In this document: positions 1 to 15,000 of the stretch, one piece after another
Layout of the letters: every line of letters starts with the position of its first letter
Numbering within the stretch: the first letter of the stretch is position 1
Assembly (NCBI RefSeq): GCF_028769735.1
Contig: NC_088177.1
Coordinates: 17,734,599-17,798,598 of the forward strand
Direction: 5' to 3'
Length of the DNA stretch: 64,000 nt
Origin: Zonotrichia leucophrys gambelii
Taxonomy: Eukaryota > Chordata > Aves > Passeriformes > Passerellidae
The notes under the pieces: model-generated
What the model saw: only the letters and a program-made list of their open reading frames with translations
What the model was told of the DNA's origin: nothing
Database searches by the model: none
Program-made: the position numbers and the translations under genes

Positions 1-79
1 GTGTGGGTTATTTTTGCTTTTGTTTGGAATTTTTTTAATACATATTCAGTATCAATGCAAAACTATCATTGTGACATAC

Positions 80-3000
80 CTTTAACACAATTTTTTTCAT
101 CTCTTCATCAGGAGACTGGAACTCTCTGATAAGAATCAGCATGACTTCTCTGGTGTAGTAGTTTGCATACTCAGCATCCATGAGTGGAATCAAGTAACCA
201 ATGGCCTTCAAGAACGCAGCCAAACCCTATTGAAATGCAAAATATGTCTCTAATAAGTTACAGCAGGAACACATCCATTTCAGTTCAAACTAAAGAAAGT
301 ATTTTGGATTTACCTTTCCTCTGTGTTGACGTATACCCTTCCACAAGGGCTTCAGGACAGAGTCAAATGACTCAATACCATAGGGAGTGGCTGCCTCAGC
401 CAAAGCAGCAATGGCCAAAGCGCTGATGGTGCGAACCTTCTGCTGCTCATCCACCAGCCCTGCAAGAGATCAGCCTTTAGCACCGCTTCTTGTACTCGTG
501 CCTTAAGTTCAAATTAGCAACAACAGAGCAGCAGTGTAAAAGGGATTAACTTATTTGCAGGAATACTGAACAATTATTTGTCTTTATTCACCTTTCAGAG
601 TCAGCTGAAATGTTTCTCAGTGTCACAGCAACAACAAAACCAGGATCTTACTGTCACTGTGCCTTATTGAGATATAAAAACTTCCAGATAGAAAGTGGGG
701 AAAAAAAAAACTTTGTCTGGGAAAGCAGAACTTACCATGCTCAATAATTTCAACCAAGCTCCTGAGATGAGGCAGGATAGCGCAACCCATAAGAATAGCA
801 ATCTGCTGTACAATCTTGATGCCAGTGTGCCTGGCCTGCCAGGATTTTTTGCTTTTACAGACAGCTTTCAGGAAGGGTAACAGAGAAGGGATGCCCAGAG
901 CAGATGCAACAACAGCAAAGGCTCGAGCTGTTGTATTTCTGACATACTCATCCATGTTATCGATATCAGGTCGCATTGTGGAGATCATTGTTGCCAAACC
1001 TGCAGCCTGCAGGACAAAACACAAAACATGCCAGTTGGATTTATGAACAGCACAGCTAATTGTTCTGCCATGCCTATAAACATGCAGGTATATGTAAGCT
1101 AACTCAGTGCTTTAATAAAGGATGCTGCTTTACCTTAGCCAAGTTTGAAATAATTTCTCTGCCTTCCACTCTAGCATAGTAGTCTTCATCAATCAGCAGT
1201 GGTTCAATGACGACAAGGATCTAAAAAAGATAAACAAATTAATATTTCCTTTTATTAATACTTATTATACTATTTCTATTACTATATTAATATTACAGTA
1301 TTATTCTATTAATACTTATTATACTATTACTATTTCATGAAACAGAGATGATTCCATTAATTCAAGCTTAAAGCCTTACAATGATCAGAAAAAATTAAAT
1401 CTATTGCATTGTTTTTTACAGTTCTTAAGTCTCTTAAGGATGTAGCCTGGAGACACTACCTAGATCAGGTAAGGTCCTTCCCACCTCCAAATATGCATAT
1501 ATCATATTTACATCATGCCTCAATACTGTACAACCTACACTCCAATCATACCATAAAAACTTTCAAGTTTGGTTAAAGAAACATGAAAGTGAAATATGTC
1601 TAAAAAAAGTGGTATCATCCTCTTCTCATATGCACATAAAATGCAGTAAATGCAAATCAGAGATGAAATGGCAAAATGCAAATCAGAGATGAAACAGCAA
1701 GCTGCAACAGACCTTGTGTACGTATGGTCGGACCAAGTCATCCAATTTGTACAGAATTCTGTCGATGACTTTGACAAGCAAGTGCCGCTCCTGATCTTCG
1801 AGTGTTGGAGACATCAGCAGGGGCAGGATCTGATTGAACAGCGGCCCCGCTCCGAATTCCCGAGCTTTATCGGTAATTTGCCGCAGCGCAGCCTGAACAA
1901 AACCAGAACACCTGCCAGTTAAACTAAGGAAGCAACACTGAACAATCATAAAACAGGTACAACCAAGTTAACATTTAACTGATGCATCCACAGACTTCCA
2001 AGTATCTGCCCCAAGCACCACAAAACTATTTCACGCATTTTTAAGTTGATCTGTTAAAATACAATTGTGTGGTGACAAACACTGTGTTGTCAGTGCCCAG
2101 GTGTTCAGTTTTCAAGAGAAGCATACTTGTGAGCTGATACTGGTTCCCCTTGGAAAACAGCTTCACAGCCCTTGTTTGCATCCAGGCAGCTTGGGGCTTG
2201 GTCAGTTTAGAGCATTTGCAGAAAAGACTGCTATTATGCTGCCTAGTGCTTAAGGCCAAAACTTAAAGAAGAGCTACACTAAGCAGCTAATTTAAGTGAA
2301 AGACGCAAAATCCAGAAAGTTACAAAGCCGTGTAAGCAAAACACACTATAAAATCAGTTTCTCATAATTGTAAAAAGAGCAAAAATTATACAAGGCCTAC
2401 ACCATTTAGTGACTGACATTACTGTCAAAAAAAGCAGCAGTACTAAATTACACTCAATAACAAAAAGCCACACAGATATAGAAGAGGAAGAACAAAAGCA
2501 CTGAACAGAGTGTCCTGTTCTGGCTGAAACTGATTTTCTCTACAGCCCCTAATATGGGGCTGTGTTCTGGATTTGTGCTGGAACCAGTGCTGATACCACA
2601 GGGATGTTTAGTTACTGCCAAGCAGGGCTTACACAGAGTCAGGGCCTTTTCGCCCTCTGACCCCACCCTACCATTGAGAAGGCAGATTGGCACAGGAAAT
2701 TGGGAGGGGACACAGCCAGGACAGCTGGCCCAAACTGCCCAAAGGGATGCTCTACATCTATGGCACCAGGCTCAGCATACAAGCCAGCTGGAAAGCCGGC
2801 CAAGAGTCGCTGCTAGGGGACTGCATAGGCATCACTTGGGTTGGTGGTGAACAAGTGTTTTCCATCTGCATAACTTGTTTCCTTGGGGTTTATTTATCCT
2901 TTTTTTTTCTGTTATTTTCCTTTACTATTATTTCTTGTTATCTCAGTACACAAGTTTTCTCACTTTTACTCTTCTGATTCTCTCCTTCATCCTACTACGG

Positions 3001-6000
3001 GAAGCAAGGGGAGAAGCAAATAGCTGTGTGGGGCTTAGTTAACAGTTGGGTTTAAATCACAATAGATAGCAAAGCTTACAAAATTATCTTCAAGAGAATC
3101 CCATGGATGGACAACTAAAGCTAAACCTGAAAACAAACACCAATTTTTGAAAAATTGGATTGCATAAATGTATCTGGCAATTCATCTTACCTTTCGCATG
3201 GGAGGCGTGCCATTCTTTATTTTCAGAAGTAATTTCATTATTTTTCTCTCTTTCTGTTCCTCAGGACTCAGAGTCGATTCATCAACATCAACCTGCAAAT
3301 AATTCCAGACAAATAAATGGGCATTGCTATATAATCAAAAGAGAGCAGTGAAGTTCAATCAGCATGAGTGAAATCTCCTTTACCAGCAGCTTGTCGAAGT
3401 ACTGGATATCATCTGGTTTCAGGAAGGGCAGGTTGCCCGATGGCTGGTCATTGACACTCTTCATGGTGCGGTCCTCGGTCTGCATGTGGAACCCCGTCAT
3501 ACCCCCCAGGGGCGTGGGAGTGGCTGTGAGCTTCCGAGCAGGGGTACGGATGGGCACGTAACCTGCTGGGGGTGGCAGAACCTGAGAAGGAAAGACAAAA
3601 TTCATTTTAATTGCAACAGATATGAAAAGAAGAACCCATCAAACACAAAACGTTGAAGCTTGAAGTTGTAGCTTTCACTTTATTTTTCTGAGGATTTGTG
3701 TGTTACTGCATACAACAGGTCCCATGTTCACAGCAATACAAACTCACCCTGAGAGCGTGTATTTGCACTTATCCTGTACTGCCAACGATTCAGAAGAAAA
3801 CTCACTCCCATTGCTGAGAACTGGGATAATAAACTGTGAAATGTCCAAGGATTAAAGAAGTACTTCAATAACTGAATCAACATAGTATTCTTGCTGTCTC
3901 AGTAATTGTGACCCTCTTCCATGTTTGTTTCTATCAGTTTCACAGTTTCTATTTGTTTCAGTTTCTATCAGCCCATACAAAGTACATTTCTGTCCCTGAC
4001 AAGCACTTCCAGCACTGAGAAGCACAGTAGTGATTTGCCTGTGAGATCACCTTTAGACACCCCTTTCTAAGGGATTTATACTAAGTCAAACAAGTGTGTA
4101 CAATCAACACGTAATGTGAAACATTCTGCTTCTGGGGAAAAAAAAACCAGTAATCCCTGGTAGGAAAAAAACTTCATCATGGTCTGCTGTTATTTTAATC
4201 CAGATTAATTACCTTATATCCTTCAGGAAACATAGCATCCAATTCCTCATCAGAAAGTGGTCTGTTTCTCTCATCAATTTCCCTCTCCCAGCGCCAAGCC
4301 TGCAGCTGTTCAGGAGTCATGCTCATGATGTGACCTATATTCAAATTTTAAAAAAATAAGTATTTTTAAAAAATCCTTTTGTATGCAGAAGCAGATGACT
4401 TGTTTACTTAACTTTTTAATACTCTCGAGTCAAAGTTTCCATAGCACCTGAACTCTGTAGCCAAATAAGATGTCAAACTTTTACAGAGCCTTTCATCATG
4501 TTTTATCAACTAAACTGAACAGCAATATGTAAGCAGCATTAGCCTCAATTCCTCTCCAGAAATGAGTTGCCCTGGGCATTGCCACAAAAATAGTACACTG
4601 AGCATACACTGACTGCTTTCATACAGGCAGGAGGGCATGCTGGGCAGAAGTCTGTTTCAAAAGACAACACAAAAGGAAATTCTTCATTCCCACAACACAA
4701 AGAGAAGCCTTGGACAAGGGACTGAGCTCACCTGGTGTAGGGGTTGCCATGTTCATAGCTGGGGTCCCAATGGGTGTTTTGCCAGGTGTCAGAACAGGAG
4801 TGCTGCCGCCCATCTGGCTCGCAGGCGTTTCATCCCAGCGGGATTTCCTTTTGCTCGCTCCTGGGGTCGGTGTCTCACCAATGGAGTCACCGCCTCTGTC
4901 TGTACGAGGTGTCTCAGCCCAGCCACTGCCATGGCCCGGAGTATCTACGGAAAAGCAAACCAGATCTTCTCAGAAAGCTGACCAGTATATATTCCAACTA
5001 TACTATCAATATTCAAATCCATTTTCAGTATCAAATTAACAGCAGGCTAAAAGTAAAGACTTTGCTGAATATTGAAATAAATACTTTGCTGAATATTCAA
5101 AAAACCTAGGCTTTACACTAAAAAGATCTAACAGAGAAATTTGTTTTACGAGAAAAGTGTCATCTTCTTACTGAACCTTAGCATAAAAAGTCTTAAAAAA
5201 ACAAGAACTACTCAGATATTCTAGGAATTGAGCAGAGTACTCCATGTACTCCCTTGATAGAAGCATTATAAAAAGCAGGTAACAAGTGTTTCACTGTTCT
5301 CTGACACCAGAGTCAAATTCAAATTAGGCAGGTGAGATGCTTCTCTAACTTGTTTTAATAACAACCTTTTAAAAAACCCCATAACAATTAAAAAACAACA
5401 CACAAACATATTATGAAAAGTAATTTGATGTGTGTTTTTTCACTGTGTCCTTTATACACTAAAAACCCCACCTGCAACAGTCATTAGCTATGACAAAACT
5501 GTTGTTCCATATTGGAGCTGAGATACTTTCATGGATGCCACTCAGGCACAGGCAGAACCCGATGCTGAGAACTCAGACAATAACAATTCCCCACACCAAC
5601 CACTAGATGTCAGAATGTAATTACTTTTTGCCTGGATTCTGAACTCACTGCTTACGTAAGGTGAAAAAACCCAGCACAATGAACCATTCCAAACTTATGA
5701 TGCACCTCCCAGTTTGCCATAAATACCTCTTTCTGTTTTGGGGGTTTCATCCCAGCGATTTTTGCGTGCACTGGAAGTGGCACCCCCATGGCCCGGCGTT
5801 GCGTGCCCAGGCGTGTCCCGGCCGGGCGTTGCAGCTCCTGCTGGGGTATGGCTGGGAGTGGGATCCCAGATCTTGGAGCCTGGGGTGGCACCTGGAGTTT
5901 CGCTTCCCTTTGCACGGCCTGGGGTTTCATCCCATCGCAGGGATGGGGTGTGCCCTGGAGTCTGCACGAGACAAAACCAAAAGTGTGAGTATCTCATCCT

Positions 6001-9000
6001 GTACAGTAAAACATTGCTAGCTGTTCTTAAGTACAGTAAGAAACTTCTGACACTCAAGAGGATAAGCACTGATTATGCCTTCTGTAGACAGTTGATGAGC
6101 ACTAGGTCATTACCTCTGCTTGATCCCAACTGGACAATTTCTTAGGTGTAGCACCAGGAGTCTGATCAGCTGTCTGATCCCAACGCCGTTTGCGTTTTGA
6201 AGGTGGCTGAGAAGCGGCTCCATTGACGACTTTAAGCTCTCCAGCTTTAGCTTTTTCAGCTAGTTGTTGCCTAATTTCCCTCTGTTCAAGAGCACAAAAA
6301 CAAAAACGTAAGAATTTTTCAAATTATACCTTTAAAAGAGCTTTTTCAATATCTTTTTATGATTTTTTTGAGGTTTTGCTCAAATAACCTGCAGTTAGCC
6401 ACTGCTTTATTTCAAGGTCACTCTTTTTCCAAATTCTTCTATAGTGCCAAGGGAGCTGTATTTGAGGGGCTGTTTTTAAATTAATTTTTCAATAAAAGCC
6501 ATTCTTACAGCAAATGCACAGGGAATTTTTGAAGCTATCAGTTTCTGTCACCGATAGGTATATGCCTTAAGACCATTAGCCACCTGTTTCAAATAAGTAC
6601 CACTTCAGTAAACTAGATGGATGACTTAGAAAATATGCTCACAGGAGCTACATCCCATGACATGAAAAAGCCCTGAAATTCTTATTTTAAATCTTGAGAT
6701 GATACTGCTGAAACAGCACACTAACAGAGACTGTCTTGCACTTATCAGTGGATCCATAAGCAGTAAGACTGCCAAAATTATGAAATAATTCCTCACTTAA
6801 GATAAATCAATGTTAGAAGTCACTGGAACTACAAGGTCTTGTTCCAATTAGCAAGATGGTACTGGAGGTATTAGACAAGAAATCTGTTTATATTATCAAT
6901 ATCTTTTTAACTATTAAATAAATTTTAAAGCATGTTTTTGGGTTTTCTCCTTTTTTTTGATATTTAAAACCAAATGGCAATCTTATACCCGATCTCAGTA
7001 CTGCAGGGCTGTTGTAGGCACTTCATCAAAAGCCTTTTAAAATCACCCTGTCTACCTATACATAGAGCTCACAAAAACAAACATCTCTCACACTGAGTAA
7101 TTCTCAGTTAGCTTTTCTCTCTCCTCTGAAAGATAATAATAAACAAGAGAAAGTCCAAGATTTTTTTTTAAAAAATCCAGATTAAAATGTATTGAGACTA
7201 TTTTTCCCTGCATTGCTTAAGTATCACACAGAACGGATGTTTTTTTAGAACTTCCATCTTTAAATTCTATTGACTTCCAACATATGAAGAATGTGATTTT
7301 CCAAAGAAAGGGGCTTTTAAGTCAAGACAAAGTCAAGAGAATTTACGCTCCCACTTTTGGAACACGCTTTCAAAGGCTGTAACATGAAACTCAGCCCACG
7401 TGGAAAACCCTCCCCTCCACGCACCTCTTCTTTTGTTAAATGCTGTTCACGCATAACATCCATGTATGTTCTGGCATTCATTTTAGGGTCTGGAGTCTTC
7501 CCTCCTGCAGAAGAGAACAGCAACAGGAATGGAGCACAATGAGTACAGGATAAGCAGAAACTATGGACTTCTACTGTCCTGCTCTAGTATTATATTATTC
7601 CATGATCATTTAATTTTACTTTTTGATCGAAATTTTTTAAAATTACATGTATCTTACGTTTATTCAGTTTGCTGATCAATTTAACCTGTTTGAACACAAA
7701 CATAACTACTGCAGTTTCAAACAAATATTTTAAAGCCGATAAAAATGATAAAATGACAACACAGTTAAGAGTCTTCAGAAGTGATGGGTTCCTGGGTTGC
7801 TAATCCGGAATACGTACACTTTCGTGCCTTTGTCTCCATCAGCAGTTCTGACTTCAAGCAGCAGAATAGAAGCCTAGAAAATTATCTCTTTACCATTAGT
7901 AACACTTTGGAAAGATATTTATCATCAAAACATTACCTTGTGTAAGCTGTTAAATCCTACTTGTTATCTGACTATAAATAACTATTGCATACCTAAGTAA
8001 TGTTTAAATTGTTTTATCATAAAGACCCATTTATAAGTTTGACAAATCTGGACATGTCTCACACACCTTCTAGTGTCATATTGTAACAGGGCTTCATTCA
8101 AAATAAAAATAAAACAAAATAAAAAACCCCAAAATACTGTTTGATGACACTTTCCCCCTCTTCTCTTCTCAAGGGACACTTGTGATTGGGATCTGAATGC
8201 AATACAGTACATACACCACCACAACAATACTCACAGGTAATGGGTTTTGTACACCATATGTTACTTTATGCTCTGTATCTTGCATTAACTGAGTTTTTAA
8301 ATATATTAAAAGAAGCCCAACTTTATAGAAATGAGACTTGTCAAGAAAAACACTTTTCTTTAAGAAAAATGTGCCGATTTGCTATACAAGTGGTATAGCT
8401 ATTATACTTTAGGGAAAAAAATAAACTTCTTAAACATTTCTATGCTGAAGATCACTGCCCAATTGGCTGTGTCTTTCTGACACTAGCTTTGATAGGACTT
8501 TCCTTTGGAATACTTTTTCACCATAATCTACACAGGATGTGTTGAACTGCACCCTTAAGAATGCAGACAGGACTGGCATATAGCAGTACTGCTGTAGGAA
8601 AGAAATTAAGGACAGTTAGTATGGGCCTGTGAATTCTGACAATACATGTTTATATCAATTACAATTAAGCAAGTAAAATAATTAATATCCCTACTAATTC
8701 ATGCAGGCTGAAATTCTCATTTGTAAAACCTGCAAAATAGCTACTAATTTTAAGCCAACAGGCACCTTATTGCCACACGTGAAACTCACTCACCTGAAGA
8801 AAACTTCAGACCCACTAACACCCCTTCTCCTGACTTGCATTCTAAAATTATCAGAACAGACTTGAACTATTAACAGTATCAAAGTCTTATATATGCTTTT
8901 GCTTCTTTTAGCTATACCACCTAAAGTTTACATAGGATGGTAAGAATTAGGTGCTCTACTAGCATTTCAAAAGCAGTAACCCTGTAAGTCTATAACTTGG

Positions 9001-12000
9001 AATGAAAACTATCAAGGTACTGAATGAATCTGAGCACTCAATACACAAGTTGTTCAAAGTACAACGCACAACCCAAAACGAAATGAAAAGAGAAACCTTT
9101 AACCCTTTGTGTTTCTATGGCAATGGCTCATTGACAAGTTTCTTGTCCTTCTACCTGGAAAGAAAACTCGTATTATAAAGATGAAGAATATGGCATCTAA
9201 ATTTTCAACCAAATCTCTATGAAAAGGGGATGTTTAAAACAAAACTAAGTTTATAAGCATGCCAACAGAAATCAAAGGGCTAAAGACAATTAAAGACAAA
9301 AATTTCATACAGGGTATAGAAAAGCCAAAATAAATTACCATCTGCAAAAGGATCGAGACGCTCAGGGGAAATTATCATCATCCGCCTGTGCTTTTTGTAC
9401 TCATCTTCCCGATCTGCAATCTTTTGAGGACGGTGCTCTGCAAAAGGATCATACTAAAAACCAAGAGAGCCTGTTAGTCACAGATCTATGAAAATCAATA
9501 TGAAAACTGTCAGGTACTGTATGTCAGGTACTGTATTCATTTTAAGTATTATTAAAGAGACTTAAATTATTTTTTGCCTCCACTATGCAGGAAATGTCAA
9601 AACACTATACTAACTTAAATTTTACTTCCATAACTAGAATTTCAGTTTTTTAAACACAGAACTTCTTATGAAACCATTTCTGATAAAAATTTGGTATTTT
9701 AAGAGTTTATTCACTTGTTACCAAAGCATTTCATGCTGCTGACCTTTCCCCTTCTTTCTGCAGGGTGACTTAATACTACTTCTTGTGCTTTTAAATTTTA
9801 CAGAAAAATACTTCAGCAATGTAAAACTCAGGTGATTACATTTTCCTTTAAAAATGATACGTATAAAGGATATTAAGTTTCCCAGTTATTTTAATTTAAC
9901 AAAGTATTGGATTTTAATTTTTTAAAATGTTGATAGTTTAGTTTCTATATTCATGTTGGCTTTACATGCACAAGTGCCAATCTTTATAACCCTGTGGAAT
10001 TTAACAAGCTTGCAGCAACATTTAGAAAGCACAGCTCTTTACACAGATCTTTTACTTCCAGCAAACAAAACCTGTTATTAACACTTGTTTTCCTCAGTGC
10101 TTACAAGACTATTTTACTGTGCCCTCAATTACAACGTACCTGTTCAGTAGATTGTGGTATGTCATTAAGCAATGCCACTGGAGCATGGTATCCTGGCTTC
10201 TTCTGGCCAAGCAGACTTGTGGAAGGGTAGTCATCATCATCCTGTCAGTAAAGACATGGTGAATTGGTCATGCTGGTATTATATTTAGATAAACTAACTA
10301 CAAAAAAACATGCTGTGGTCATAGAAAAGATGAAAATGGACAAGTAGAACTGCTAATTCAAAATTTTAGCAAGCTTTCTCATATAGATTTTCTTATTCAC
10401 AAACTGGTGAATCAGATAAACCTGCCTATATCACTAAGAAGGCTCAAGTAATCTTCAATATGCTACATTTAACCAAGTATGCTATCTGCACTAATTAGAC
10501 AAAAAGTCTGTATGTCATATCAGCACTACCATTAGTTAGCACCATTAGGACTAACTAGTTACCGTTAGAACCTAACTAGTTCCCTAGCTGGTGTGTGAGA
10601 ACTGGGGCAGAGATATTCAAACTATTTTTCATACAAGTCAGATACATATATATGTATATATAGATATAGATATGGAAGAAGACTTAATAAAAAGGCTTCA
10701 GAAACAGCAAAATAATTCAGAGCTAGATTCATGTTAATTTATACTTAATCACAATGGCAATAACAAGCACTTGCCTTTGCTATTCCTTCACATCAGCAGT
10801 CAGTTTCTATTCAGTTATTCACAGCACCCCAAAAGAAAAACTGCTCATATAACTATGGAACTTTTTCAGTGAGCCCCAGAGCAATGGAAATTTTTAATAA
10901 GGCATTCTCAGAAGTCTGCAGATGACACAAGTACATCACCAAAAAAAACCCTCAAGTATCAGCTAGTACTAAACTAAACATCTTCCTCGTTCTTAGAAAT
11001 AGAATTATCTCAGTGTATGATGTAGTTGCCTCTGTACTTATGATAAGGCCTATAGATCTGACCTGCAACTGAAAATATGATCCAGTGTTTAATATTAGAA
11101 ATTAACATGAGGTAATCTTACAAGTAGGATACAGAAGGAAAACACAACACAGTGAAAAAGCCAGTTCTTAAAAACAGCTCTGAAATTTGAACCAGGAATC
11201 TTAAAACAGTCACTAGAGTTTGCTGGCTGAAGTTTTAATAAATTTTTTACTGTCATTTGTAATTCTGGCAGCAGTAACAGAACAAAGTAAATTATTCCAG
11301 CCAAGGCTAACTGCAAGTACCAGGCCACAACTTTTTGCCTTCTGCTTGGGCTTACAGGGCTCTCAGAGCAAAATTCATTAAGTACAAGCCAGACTTGGAA
11401 CTGTAGATCTGATAAGAAGGGCTTGGGGGCAGCTGGTGGAGGGCAGGCTGGCCATGACCCAGCCATGGGCACTCCCAGCCCAGAAAGCCAAACCTGCCCT
11501 GGGCTGCATCCAAAGCCCCGTGGGCAGCAGGGCAAGGCAAGGCAGGGGATTCTGCCCCTCTGCTCTGAGATCCCACCTGGAACCCTGCATCAGCTCTGGG
11601 GCCAGCACAGGAGGGACAGGGACCTGGTGGAGTGAGTGCAGAGGAGGCCACCAAGAGATCAGAGAAATGGAGCATCTCTCTTTTAAGGAAAGGCGAGAGA
11701 ACTGGGTTTGTTCAGAATGGGGAAGAGAGGGCTTTGGGGTGACCTAAGTGCAGCCTTCCAGTAGCTGAAGGGAGCCCAGCAGAGAGCGGGACAGGGACTC
11801 CTTTATGTGAGCATGTAGTGACAGCCCAAGGGGAAATGGCTTCTAACTGAGGAGAGTAGGTTTAGATTGGATATTAGGAAAAAAATGGTTTTCTTTGAGG
11901 GTGGTGAGGCCCTGGCACAGGCTGCTCAGAGAAGCTGTGGATGCCCCACCCCTGGAAGTGTTCAGGGCCAGGTTGGAGGTTGCTTTAAGCAACCTGGTCC

Positions 12001-15000
12001 AGTGAAAGGTGTCCCTGCCCCTGGCAAGATGGTTGGAACAAAATTATCTTTAAGCCCCTTCCAACCCAAATTATTTCATGCTTATGTGCTTCCTACATAA
12101 GACATAACTTGGTCCACTATGGCTTTAATGGAAATTGGTTCTACTTCAAGCAACTGCTATTAAAAATTACTCAAAATCAATTCTGAAATAGCTACAATGC
12201 AAGTCCTAAACAAACAAAATAAATAAAATTACTTACATCTTCCAATTCAGTAGCTGCAATAGATGTGACATATCCAGCAAATCTGCTGTCACTGCCACCA
12301 TAAATTTCTTGATCATAATATCCTGTGGAATCAAGGCCTACTCCTTGTGCTTCATCAAGAGCAGGCTTTTTTCCTTGAATTTCTCGAATTTGTGCTTCAA
12401 TATCTAGGGTAAAGACAAACACACAAAGTCTTGTTACACAAACATACCAAATACAGCAGCCATGTCACTATGTACAGCAAACAGTTTTTTGCCCAACCTG
12501 AAAGATTATCATTCAAGAAATAAACATATGACATACAAAACTACAAAATCACAATTCATAAGCTGGTATTCAAAAAAAGCTCCTCCTCATGTTTTAGTAT
12601 GATCCAGCAAGTGTACTTTAATTATATGGCTTAAAGCAAACTATTTAACTCACTGTTACCACATCCCATCTTCTGCCAGAGGTAGCAGAGAAGCTAATTT
12701 ACACCACAGCAGTATTTCTCAACACTACACTAAAAAAACCCTTTCACAACAAATGTCATCCTCTCATTAAAAAAAGCCTTTCACAATGTTATCACCAATT
12801 TTGCTAATTTAAACAACTCTGTTCAAAAGAATTACTGCACAGGTTCTCAGAACTGAGATTTAATAAAACACTGTATTTGTTTCATTACATACTGCAAAGC
12901 TATACTATATTTGAATAAGTAAATAAAAAATCCAACTCCAATATGCCATTGGGTAACAAGTTAATAAAAAAACCCCAAAACTTAGGGACTCTGTTTTCAC
13001 TTTGGAAGCTCAAATGTTATTTCCTCATCATTATTCCTGCCTGCATCACCATCTTTGAAGACTGCTATTCTTCTGGATAACAAAACACTCCTCAAATGGG
13101 ACAAATGGGAGCTTTGTCATTCCTGTGCTGTATCAGGATCTGACTCTAATCAACTCTGGTGGCCATCTCTGACCCTAGAAATTCGGTACTTTCAGACAGA
13201 ACATTAACTTCTTAATCCAAAAAACAAGGCATAAAATTAAACCATGCCTTCCTCCCATCTGTTGTAATGCAAGATGAAAATAAATTGCAGTAATCCAGCT
13301 ATCTTCAACAAAGGCAACTGTAGTATGTTGAGGCACAGCTGTGTAAAAATTATTATTGTTTTCACGTGAATTTGGAGTTAATAGATATGGAATAACAATT
13401 ATCCATACAATATAAATTCCACTAGATCAAACAATTACTTGAATGGCCAAGAAAACCCCCAAGAGTTGCATTTTATGGCTGCAGGAATATGAAGGAGCAT
13501 GGCTGCAAGGAAGAATTGGATTACATTGTAATTGGACTGCAAAAGACCCTTTCAACATGAATAATTCTGGGATTCTCCCTCTCCCACCTGAAGTGCTATT
13601 GCCTGCTACCTTAACTTAAAGGGAATTTGTCAATTTACAAAAAAGCTACAGGAAATCTTGTTCACAAATATCTTGAATCCTGAGTATTCAATAATTGTTT
13701 ACTACTGTTGCTCACTCCTCTTCTCATGATGAATAAACATGACATGTTTTTACCATCAAGCCATCTTGCAAAAGACACTACACAACGTTATTCAACACCT
13801 GTTAGGAAACCTGACAAAAAATAAGAATACTTTTTTCTAAAGTTAAGATTATTAGCATTATAATGCAAATTATTGGATCAGAGTTGCTTTGTTTAAAAGT
13901 TTAAAATGTCAACACTGCAAACATCAAGCCTTAACGTCACAGCTGGGTCCTTTTCTTATCACAGACTGCCACTAACCAAAAAAACCACCAAAAATACCCC
14001 AACAAACAACAACAACCAACCACAACCCCACAGTAAGCCAAATTATGATTCCTGTACAAAGGCATGTTCTCTAGAGGGGCAACTCTGCAGAGTTTTACCT
14101 GACACACTGCCATATAGCTACGAGTGAGAACAGCAGAACTAAGAGTTCACTTAGTCAGAAAGCAGCACTGCCTTCGTGTGAAGCACAGCAAACCTGGCAG
14201 CAAATCAGCAATTCCTGCACTGGTGCAGTGAGGAAACCCAGCACAAATTGTTTCTGAAGTCATTAAGAGTCCCACACACAGAAGATAGACCCTGAAGGCT
14301 TATAAGGAGAATCTTGCTCCAGCCATTTCAGGGCTTCCACTGAACTTCTGCAGCTTTCTAGAGCAGAGTAACTTCAGCCACCTCAGTGTTACAGACTCGT
14401 GAGAAGCTGAAAGTTCACAAAAGCCTCCTGAATCCAGCCTGGGGGCACCTCCTGCTGCCTGGAAAATCCTGCACAGCCCAGAACTTGGAATACATTGCTC
14501 TCCAATGTGTTAGTTGTGTGAAGCAGCAGAAAGAAACTACTTCCAAATTAGGGATCTGTCTGCTGCCCTCAGAGGCGCTTGCAGTGTCCTGTTAAGGTTG
14601 TGAGCAACCACCCTAGGGCACAGCTATAGAGCCAAGGAAACTCAATTACCCTCTCCACAGACTTTTCAGTTATTTCTGTTTGTCCCAGAGAGGAGCAGAT
14701 GAAGCTCCTGATTCCCTCTGCAGCCTGGTGCACTGCAGAACTGGGGTGGAAGGGCACACCTGGAGCTTCCATCTCTGCCAAGGACATCCTAGCAGCACCG
14801 AGGGGGTGATGTGAGGGTACCACCCCACTGCTTCCCTCATTTGCAAAGGGCAGTCAGTGGGACAACAAACACCCTGCCTCTGCAGTGGCCTGGCTCAAAC
14901 TCCACAGCTGTAACCACCTTCAGCATGCAGAAAGCCTATGGATCTTGCCTACAGATCTTCATCAGCTGTTCACTGACTCAACCAGAGCATACAGCTCCAG

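Noticed and set aside
1441..1500. Possible degenerate CR1 tail (TAGATCAGGTAAGGTCCTTC) in SF3B1 intron 12
   Set aside because: Similarity is limited to about 30 bases without a recognisable 5' part or terminal repeat.
4637..5109. Plus-strand frames opposite SF3B1 exon 8
   Set aside because: Shadows of the TP-rich SF3B1 exon on the other strand; the reverse complement of Thr-Pro repeats stays open.
5661..6145. Plus-strand frames opposite SF3B1 exon 7
   Set aside because: Shadow of the TP-rich minus-strand exon, with no independent family match.
11095..11747. Frames of 100-146 codons on both strands in SF3B1 intron 2
   Set aside because: They lie over and beside the CR1 3' fragment and do not resemble CR1 reverse transcriptase; repeat composition explains them.
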